Below are positions 58,517-64,000 of a stretch of 64,000 nucleotides of DNA, in pieces. The notes beneath the pieces were generated by a model that ran no database searches, was not told where the DNA came from, and saw nothing but the letters and a program-made list of their open reading frames with translations. Within the stretch, counting starts at the first letter, position 1; each line of letters opens with the position of its first letter. The DNA comes from JAEXZL01 sp049943125 (lineage in GTDB: Bacteria > Bacillota > Clostridia > Clostridiales > Clostridiaceae), in assembly GCF_049943125.1 (NCBI RefSeq), contig NZ_CP188040.1, forward strand, positions 2,914,001 to 2,978,000, given 5' to 3'. Position numbers and translations under genes: made by a program.

Positions 58517-60826
58517 ATGAGATCAAAGCTATTGAATAAGAGAATATCTGCAGTGTCCTTGATGGATTCTATGGATGATAAAGAGAGATATTATGTGGTG
58601 GCTAGCTATCAGTGTCCTGAGGCTGAGGACTTTCAGGAGCTGAAGGAGGATTTTTCCTATAATTACTTTATGAATAAGGTGAATCATAACAAAAAGCTTA
58701 AGAGGAAGATCCTTAAGGAGACTAGTAAAGAGTCTATAAATTATGTAGTAGCAGAATTGTTAGAAGTAGACTTTTGTGCTATGGACTTCGTCCTCTCCTT
58801 GGAGATGAAGGAAGGGGATTGCATTTCTGGAGTTAAGTATGGGATATATTCAGTAATACTTGATAACAGGCTTCCTGAGCTTGTGGAGAAGTATATAAAG
58901 AATGAAATATATGAGGATAAGCTCGCAGCGGTAGAGGGCTATTTAGAAGCTAGGGATCATGGCTTACCCTTGGCGATTTTAACGGTAATCATATACTTAA
59001 CTAAAAATAAGGAAGACCTTGAGGATATAGAAGAAGAGCTGGAGCTTAAGCTGTTAGATTACTATGGGCAGTGGGTATATGAAGAATATACTGAGAGAGT
59101 AGCTCACACCTTAAAGGAGCTGGCTAAAAGCCGTAGAGAAAAAGATAATCTATTAAATGAGCTTAAAGAGCATAAAGAAAAAAATAAAGCCCTTAGGGAA
59201 GAAAATAATCGTTTAGTAAAGATGAAGAGTCAGTTCGCAGATATTTTAAAGGAGATTAATAAATCTATAAAGGCTACATCAGAAATATACCCAAAAGCTT
59301 TAAAAGAAACCATAGCTTTCAAAAAGGATGTGTCTGAAAGTAATTTTAACAGCATAATTACAAATCTTACACTTCAGGTCTCTGATCTTAGAATAGTGAA
59401 CAAGGAGCTTAAGGATAAAAATAAGGATTTAGAGGGAAGAGCTAGCCAGCTCCTAGAAAAGAACAAGGAGCTTTCCTGGGAGCTAGATAAAATTAAAGGA
59501 AAGAAAAAATCAGCTAAGAATAAGGAAGATATAAATTCCTCTATAGATGAAGATATAGACCAGGGGATAGAAGAGGGGGAAGCATTAGAGCCATTAAAAC
59601 CATCATATCCATCAGAGCCCTTACATCAATCTGATAGCCCTTCACCTAAAAAGGCTCCTGACAACGAGAGCCGTAGAAGAGTAAAGACCGCTACTATTGG
59701 CTATTGTGAGATAAAAGATGGCGTTCATTATATAGTATTCACCGATGGTACTCGGAGAGAGCTTACTGATATATTGAGTAGAAGCTATGAAAGATCTTAC
59801 CTTGCCCAGGGACAATTCATTAAGATAGATTCCAATGGAAACATTCTTCATATATATAACGGATATGCTGACAAAACCATAATAGGAGTAGATTTAGTAG
59901 AGGCTCGATACTTCAATGGGGATTATTATTTTATGATTGATGATGAAGAGGTTCAGATAAATATAGGCGATGACATAAAGCTTTCAGACCATATGGTTTT
60001 CGCTGTGGATAAAGAGAGAAATATAAAAATACTATTTAAGCCTGTTAAATTTAATTTAGACTTTTTTGTAGAATCAATAAAAGCAAAGGGTCACAAGCTC
60101 TATTATATTTTTGAGAAGTCAGGGAATGGTGTTAAAGCTAGAGAGGTATTAACAGGGGATGAAACCTTCCTCCCTGGAAGCTGCCAGGATTGTAAAGAAG
60201 GAGCTATTGTGGTTTTTGGCAGAGAGAGGGAGCCTATACATGTAATGCCCAATGGTAAATTCTATACAAGCTCTAATTATTATAGGGAAGGTAAAGAAGC
60301 TGAGGTACAAAAGTATCAGGGAGAGCTTTATTATAAGCTTAAGGACTGTGGTAAGCTTATAGCCATGGGTGAAACCACAAAGGCTGTAGGGGTTGGAGAT
60401 ATAGTTGTACTGGACGAAAATAATAATGTAATAGAATATCCTGAGGAGGTTAAGAAACACAAGGAAATCAAGGAAAATAAAAAGACACCTCAGGAAGAGG
60501 TAGAAGCTGAAGACGATAACATTACAATTACCCATAGGGTACTAATAGTTGGTGAGTTAGCCTTTAGTAATAGTTATAAGCTGAGCTTTTTGAAAAAGGG
60601 CTATCATGCTGATATTGTAGATGGTTTTGAGTCCTTTAATAAAATATCTCTAAAGCTAAAGAATATAGACTGTATTATAGTCATAAGCAATCATATATCC
60701 CATGGTAACATGTGGAGCCTTAAGGAGGGACAAATCCCCGTGATATATCCTGTCTCCGATGGAGCAAATAGAGTTTTAGAGGAATTCGAAGAATTTATAA
60801 AGAATAGAGTGGAGGAATGTTCATGA
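58517..60826 (+). CDS. Large coiled-coil protein with DUF2325-like C-terminal domain
   Basis: A 769-residue cytosolic protein. Residues 1-190 form an alpha-rich domain of unknown type; 190-260 and 285-335 are coiled coil (KELAKSRREKDNLLNELKEH; VSDLRIVNKELKDKNKDLEG); 340-390 is an acidic/proline linker; 390-660 is beta-rich with repeated sequence of unknown fold. The last 95 residues (HRVLIVGELAFSNSYKLSFL ... IDCIIVISNHISHGNMWSLK) resemble DUF2325, a Rossmann-like domain linked to unknown signalling. Codon use and GC resemble the chromosomal genes rather than the AT-rich defence block. AGGGGG precedes the ATG. The next gene overlaps its end. Confidence 0.65.
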   Translation: MRSKLLNKRISAVSLMDSMDDKERYYVVASYQCPEAEDFQELKEDFSYNYFMNKVNHNKKLKRKILKETSKESINYVVAELLEVDFCAMDFVLSLEMKEGDCISGVKYGIYSVILDNRLPELVEKYIKNEIYEDKLAAVEGYLEARDHGLPLAILTVIIYLTKNKEDLEDIEEELELKLLDYYGQWVYEEYTERVAHTLKELAKSRREKDNLLNELKEHKEKNKALREENNRLVKMKSQFADILKEINKSIKATSEIYPKALKETIAFKKDVSESNFNSIITNLTLQVSDLRIVNKELKDKNKDLEGRASQLLEKNKELSWELDKIKGKKKSAKNKEDINSSIDEDIDQGIEEGEALEPLKPSYPSEPLHQSDSPSPKKAPDNESRRRVKTATIGYCEIKDGVHYIVFTDGTRRELTDILSRSYERSYLAQGQFIKIDSNGNILHIYNGYADKTIIGVDLVEARYFNGDYYFMIDDEEVQINIGDDIKLSDHMVFAVDKERNIKILFKPVKFNLDFFVESIKAKGHKLYYIFEKSGNGVKAREVLTGDETFLPGSCQDCKEGAIVVFGREREPIHVMPNGKFYTSSNYYREGKEAEVQKYQGELYYKLKDCGKLIAMGETTKAVGVGDIVVLDENNNVIEYPEEVKKHKEIKENKKTPQEEVEAEDDNITITHRVLIVGELAFSNSYKLSFLKKGYHADIVDGFESFNKISLKLKNIDCIIVISNHISHGNMWSLKEGQIPVIYPVSDGANRVLEEFEEFIKNRVEECS

Positions 60827-61047
60827 AGTGTTATTATTGCGAAATGGAGTTTTCAGGAAATGTATGTCCTAAGTGTATGGCTGTATATTCAATAACGGAA
60901 GAAGAGTCTAAAGATGGGACGAAGCCTGAGGAGATTGAAATAGAGAACGGCAGTGAGAAGAATAAGAGTAAAAAAGGGAAAAAGCTAGAGGGCATTCTTG
61001 ATGTAGTAGATATTATAGTAGATGTCGTTGAATCTATATTAGATTAA
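60823..61047 (+). CDS. Small zinc-ribbon protein with amphipathic C terminus
   Basis: A 74-residue protein: CYYC at residues 3-6 and CPKC at 15-18 form a zinc ribbon, a Glu/Lys-rich linker follows and the end (LEGILDVVDIIVDVVESILD) is an amphipathic, hydrophobic helix. GGAGG lies seven bases ahead of the ATG at 60823, and the start overlaps the previous stop as ATGA, so it is coupled to the 769-residue protein and may bind it. Confidence 0.7.
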   Translation: MKCYYCEMEFSGNVCPKCMAVYSITEEESKDGTKPEEIEIENGSEKNKSKKGKKLEGILDVVDIIVDVVESILD

Positions 61048-61081
61048 ATATGCACCAGAAATTCCTTTGGAGGCGAGATAA

Positions 61082-61849
61082 ATGATAGAATTGATAAAAG
61101 GAAAGCTCAATGAAATAGAAGAAAAGGAAAATATAAAAATCATCCATGCCGTGGAATCAGGAAGCAGAGCCTGGGGATTTCCTTCTCCAGATAGTGACTA
61201 CGATGTTAGGTTTATTTATATTAGACCTCTAGAAGACTATCTTAAGCTTCAGCCCGAGAGAGACGTTATAGAATGGCAGATGGATGAAACCTTAGATATT
61301 AATGGATGGGACCTTCAAAAGGCTCTGAGGCTTCTCTATAAATCCAATCCTACATTGTTTGAATGGGCTAATTCACCTATAGTGTACAAAACAACGCCGT
61401 ATTTTAATGAGGTGAAGAAGGAAATCTATAGCTATTTTTCCTGTAAATCCGGTTTATATCATTATTTAAATACTGCCCATAGTAATTACAGAGAATATTT
61501 AAAGAGGGATAAGGTGAGGTTAAAGAAGTATTTCTATGTGGTGCGTCCTATATTAGCCTGTAAGTGGATACTTGATAAAAAAACACCACCTCCTATGCTA
61601 TTTTCAGATTTAGTGAGGGAAGAGCTAGATGATAGGATGAAGCCTGTGATAGGGGAGCTTCTAAATATTAAAATGAAAAGTCCTGAAATAGAAGAGGGTA
61701 GAAGAATTGACCCATTAAACCTCTACATTGAAGAAAATCTGGAGGAGCTAAAATCTGTGATTGATAAGTATGAGAAGGATTATAATAACTCCTGGGATGG
61801 ACTGAACAGGCTCTTTATGAAAGGAATTAGCCTTTGGAATGAGGGTTAA
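61082..61849 (+). CDS. Nucleotidyltransferase of the RlaP-like family (PF10127 type)
   Basis: A 255-residue protein with the polymerase-beta-like signature ESGSRAWGFPSPDSDYDVRFIYIRP near residue 26: GSRAWG holds the GS motif and the DSDYDVR aspartates bind metal. The middle has EWQMDETLDINGWDLQKALRLLYKSNPTLFEW, a family marker. Members are found with RNA-repair ligases (RlaP) or alone; the target is unknown. GGAGG precedes the ATG, 34 bp after the zinc-ribbon gene. Confidence 0.82.
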   Translation: MIELIKGKLNEIEEKENIKIIHAVESGSRAWGFPSPDSDYDVRFIYIRPLEDYLKLQPERDVIEWQMDETLDINGWDLQKALRLLYKSNPTLFEWANSPIVYKTTPYFNEVKKEIYSYFSCKSGLYHYLNTAHSNYREYLKRDKVRLKKYFYVVRPILACKWILDKKTPPPMLFSDLVREELDDRMKPVIGELLNIKMKSPEIEEGRRIDPLNLYIEENLEELKSVIDKYEKDYNNSWDGLNRLFMKGISLWNEG

Positions 61850-62012
61850 ATAGTGTAATTATATCTTTTGGACTTCCCTTATTTCATAACTATGGATAAT
61901 TTTATATATTTATAATATAATAGTAAGATGTAGATTATTGAGAGCTTAAAAAGGTCTATAATAATATATAGGAATAATACATTTACTTAGTGAAGTGAAG
62001 GGAAGGGATACG

Positions 62013-63665
62013 ATGGAAAACAAAGGCACTTCATCGAACTTTATAAAAAGTATAGTTATAGAAGATTTAGAATCAGGCAAGCATAAAGAAATTATCACGC
62101 GCTTTCCTCCAGAGCCTAATGGCTATCTCCATATAGGTCATGCTAAGTCAATAGCTCTAAATTTTGAGCTGGCAGCTGAATTTGGAGGTAAAACAAATCT
62201 TCGTTTCGATGACACAAACCCCGTTAAGGAAGATACAGAATATGTAGAGTCTATAAAAGAAGACGTAAAGTGGTTAGGCTTTCAGTGGAATAAGCTTTTA
62301 TTTGCCTCTGACTACTTTGATGAAATGTATAATAGAGCAGTATTACTCATAAAAAAAGGCAAGGCCTATGTTTGTGATTTAAATGCAGATGAAATAAGGG
62401 CATATAGAGGAACTCTAAAAGAACCAGGTAAAGAAAGCCCTTATAGAAATAGAACAGTAGAAGAAAATCTTGATTTATTTGAAAGAATGAAAAACGGTGA
62501 GTTTAAGGATGGAGAAAAGGTTCTTAGAGCAAAGATAGATATGAGCTCTCCTAATATAAATATGAGAGATCCAATAATCTATAGAATTGCCCATGCAGAA
62601 CATCATAATACAGGGAACAAATGGTGCATATATCCAATGTACGATTTTGCTCACCCCCTAGAGGATGCTATAGAAGGAATTACTCACTCTATATGTACCT
62701 TAGAATTTGAGGATCACAGACCTCTTTACGACTGGTTCGTTAGAGAATGTGAGATGGAAGAGGTTCCAAGGCAGATAGAGTTTGCTAGACTTAACATAAC
62801 CAACACTGTTATGAGTAAGAGAAAGCTTAAGCTCCTAGTAGATGAGAAGGTAGTGGATGGCTGGGATGATCCAAGAATGCCTACCATTGCAGGTCTTAGA
62901 AGAAAGGGCTATACCCCTGAAGCTATAAGAAACTTCTGCAGAGAAATAGGTGTTGCTAAGGCAAACAGCATGGTAGATTCTCAGATGCTAGAGCACTTTG
63001 TAAGAGAAGACTTAAATGCTAAGGCACCAAGAGCTATGGCGGTATTAAAGCCTATAAAGGTTATAATAACTAACTATCCAGAAGGCCAGGTAGAATGGCT
63101 TGATGCTGAGGTTAATCCAAACGCTGAAGAGGGTGGAACTAAGAAAATACCTTTCTCCAGAGAGCTATATATAGAAAGTGACGACTTTATGGAGAATCCT
63201 CCTAAGAAGTACTTTAGATTATTCCCAGGAAATGAAGTAAGGCTAAGAAATGCCTACTTTGTAAAATGTACAGATTTCATAAAGGATGAAAATGGTAATG
63301 TGGTAGAAATACACTGCACCTACGATCCAGAAACAAAGAGTGGCTCAGGCTTTACGGGAAGAAAGGTAAAGGGAACTATCCATTGGGTAGAAGCAACTCA
63401 TGCCCTTCCAGCAGAATTCAGACTATATAATGATATATTATTAGAGGATGAGGAAAGCGGAAAGGAATTCTTAGATTCTATAAATCCAGATTCCTTAGAA
63501 ATTCTACAGGGTTATGTAGAGCCAGATATGAAGGGAGTTAAGCCACAGGAGAAATTCCAGTTCGTAAGAAATGGCTATTTCAATGTGGATACTAAGTATA
63601 CTACCGATGAGAAGCCTGTCTTCAACAGAATAGTATCACTTAAGAGCTCTTTCAAAATAGGATAA
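62013..63665 (+). CDS. glnS: Glutaminyl-tRNA synthetase
   Basis: A 550-residue class I aminoacyl-tRNA synthetase charging tRNA-Gln. The HIGH motif is PNGYLHIGHAKSIALNF near 33, KMSKS appears as VMSKRKLKLLV near 262, and RFDDTNPVKEDTEYV, AHAEHHNTGNKWCIYPMYDFAHPLEDAIEGITHS and SLCTLEF-like ICTLEFEDHRPLYDW are the Gln-specific signatures; two beta-barrel anticodon domains follow. GGGAAGGG precedes the ATG at 62013; an in-frame GTG at 61995 lies inside the ribosome-site region and is less likely. Presence of GlnRS means the cell need not rely only on GatCAB for Gln-tRNA. Confidence 0.95.
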   Translation: MENKGTSSNFIKSIVIEDLESGKHKEIITRFPPEPNGYLHIGHAKSIALNFELAAEFGGKTNLRFDDTNPVKEDTEYVESIKEDVKWLGFQWNKLLFASDYFDEMYNRAVLLIKKGKAYVCDLNADEIRAYRGTLKEPGKESPYRNRTVEENLDLFERMKNGEFKDGEKVLRAKIDMSSPNINMRDPIIYRIAHAEHHNTGNKWCIYPMYDFAHPLEDAIEGITHSICTLEFEDHRPLYDWFVRECEMEEVPRQIEFARLNITNTVMSKRKLKLLVDEKVVDGWDDPRMPTIAGLRRKGYTPEAIRNFCREIGVAKANSMVDSQMLEHFVREDLNAKAPRAMAVLKPIKVIITNYPEGQVEWLDAEVNPNAEEGGTKKIPFSRELYIESDDFMENPPKKYFRLFPGNEVRLRNAYFVKCTDFIKDENGNVVEIHCTYDPETKSGSGFTGRKVKGTIHWVEATHALPAEFRLYNDILLEDEESGKEFLDSINPDSLEILQGYVEPDMKGVKPQEKFQFVRNGYFNVDTKYTTDEKPVFNRIVSLKSSFKIG

Positions 63666-63682
63666 TTAAATAGACTCATAAT

Positions 63683-63727
63683 AAGGATGTACAGCCGAGT
63701 GTTATACTTTGCAGTGCATCCTTTTTG
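63683..63727 (+). terminator. Terminator after glnS
   Basis: AAGGATG and CATCCTT pair, with further CAGC/GC(A)G pairing inside and a long loop, followed by TTTTT. Confidence 0.75.
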
Positions 63728-63810
63728 CTAAAAATAAAAGCACTAATTATCATTTTTTAATGTTTTATAGGGTAAAAAAAGTTAATTTAAAGAAAAATTT
63801 AGAAAAAGAC

Positions 63811-63839
63811 TTGACTAATAATAATTCTCAATATATAAT
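63811..63839 (+). promoter_or_regulatory. Consensus promoter with Fur-like box in the spacer
   Basis: TTGACT at 63811-63816 and TATAAT at 63834-63839 with a 17-bp spacer. Within it, TAATAATAATTCTCA at 63816-63830 matches the 7-1-7 Fur box TGATAATNATTATCA at 12 of 14 fixed positions. Predicted start near 63846. AT-richness raises the chance of a fortuitous Fur match. Confidence 0.65.
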
Positions 63840-63845
63840 AAATAT

Positions 63846-63934
63846 CAGTTGATGCGTGCACAGTAAGATAGCGACTGTCTTCGTATATCAATTTGCCAGA
63901 TTACACAAAGGACTGCCTCCAGCAGTCCTTTTTT
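63846..63934 (+). ncRNA. Candidate small RNA or riboregulatory leader of about 90 nt
   Basis: Transcript predicted from the promoter at 63811-63839 to the terminator at 63907-63934. It has no open frame with a ribosome site. Two structures are visible: a hairpin at about 63851-63889 (GAT..CG..ACAGT pairing with ACTGT..CG..ATC) and the terminal stem. With a Fur-like box in the promoter it could be an iron-responsive sRNA; equally it could be a leader for a gene beyond the window. Confidence 0.45.
63907..63934 (+). terminator. Strong intrinsic terminator
   Basis: AAGGACTGC and GCAGTCCTT are perfect 9-bp arms around CTCCA, followed by TTTT. After it, 63935-64000 is AT-rich without a recognised feature. 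Confidence 0.92.
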
Positions 63935-64000
63935 GCTTCAGAATTATAATTGGTAACCAGATACGGAATTTTTAATTTAACTTGAAATTTATCCAGAAAC

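Noticed and set aside
63846..63934. A known riboswitch class (fluoride, preQ1, T-box, SAM, TPP)
   Set aside because: None of the conserved core motifs of these classes could be matched by eye; left as an unassigned structured transcript.

Overview
The window is AT-rich, densely packed DNA with Shine-Dalgarno sites of the AGGAGG type, frequent TTG/GTG starts and intrinsic terminators with long U-tracts. Together with the gene content (trehalose PTS-type hydrolase, DUF421/DUF4363 pair, GlnRS, ferredoxin-like TtcA family, CoA-transferase and thiolase metabolism), this points to an anaerobic low-GC Firmicute of class Clostridia, probably Clostridiaceae. No rRNA, tRNA, CRISPR array, transposase or integrase was recognised.

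Layout. 0-2.6 kb: end of a trehalose operon (partial gene, treA phosphotrehalase, treR). 2.8-9.6 kb: a sugar-uptake operon (LacI regulator, binding lipoprotein, two MalF/MalG-type permeases, family GH35 beta-galactosidase) arranged like the galactan/galacto-oligosaccharide gan operon but with GH35 as the hydrolase. 9.6-20.6 kb: chromosomal genes on both strands (GreA-type factor, DUF421/DUF4363 membrane pair, Gfo/Idh/MocA oxidoreductase, EamA transporter, RlmL-like methyltransferase, SUV3-like RNA helicase, an orphan Hsp70, a glutaredoxin, and a CcdA/TlpA thiol-redox pair). 20.8-23.3 kb: tRNA-thiolation genes (TtcA family, MnmA).

23.3-34.2 kb: a catabolic regulon. A thiolase gene and a nine-gene operon (SDR, KAS-III-like enzyme, complete Liv-type ABC importer, CoA-transferase, alpha/beta hydrolase) each have a strong promoter followed by a nearly identical 22-bp palindrome. 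A TetR-family gene follows the operon and is the natural candidate regulator. The genes suggest import of a small carboxylic acid, activation to a CoA thioester, redox conversion and thiolysis.

35.6-58.4 kb: an accessory, defence-rich stretch. It holds a PLD-nuclease/SF2-helicase/DUF3427 protein with a convergent NUDIX gene; a three-gene XRE - EVE-like - PD-(D/E)XK/DUF2075 ATPase cassette; a SatD-DUF3307 pair whose cytosolic partner has a GDEF-like palm signature; a trypsin-like protease; AbiH; a complete Hachiman system (HamA/HamB); an SF1 helicase with a C-terminal nuclease; an Mrr restriction enzyme; and an orphan histidine kinase. Six copies of a dispersed repeat lie in one orientation at gene ends between 44.4 and 58.4 kb, several supplying the stop codon or a terminator hairpin, and they partition the defence genes into cassettes.

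58.5-64 kb: a coiled-coil protein with a DUF2325-like end, a zinc-ribbon peptide, a RlaP-like nucleotidyltransferase and glnS. At the window end a consensus promoter carrying a Fur-like box drives a terminator-ended transcript of about 90 nt, a candidate iron-responsive small RNA or leader.

Best candidates for undescribed biology: the XRE/EVE/DUF2075 cassette, the SatD-DUF3307 pair with its repeated operator, the stop-codon-associated repeat family that brackets the defence cassettes, and the palindrome-controlled acid-uptake regulon.
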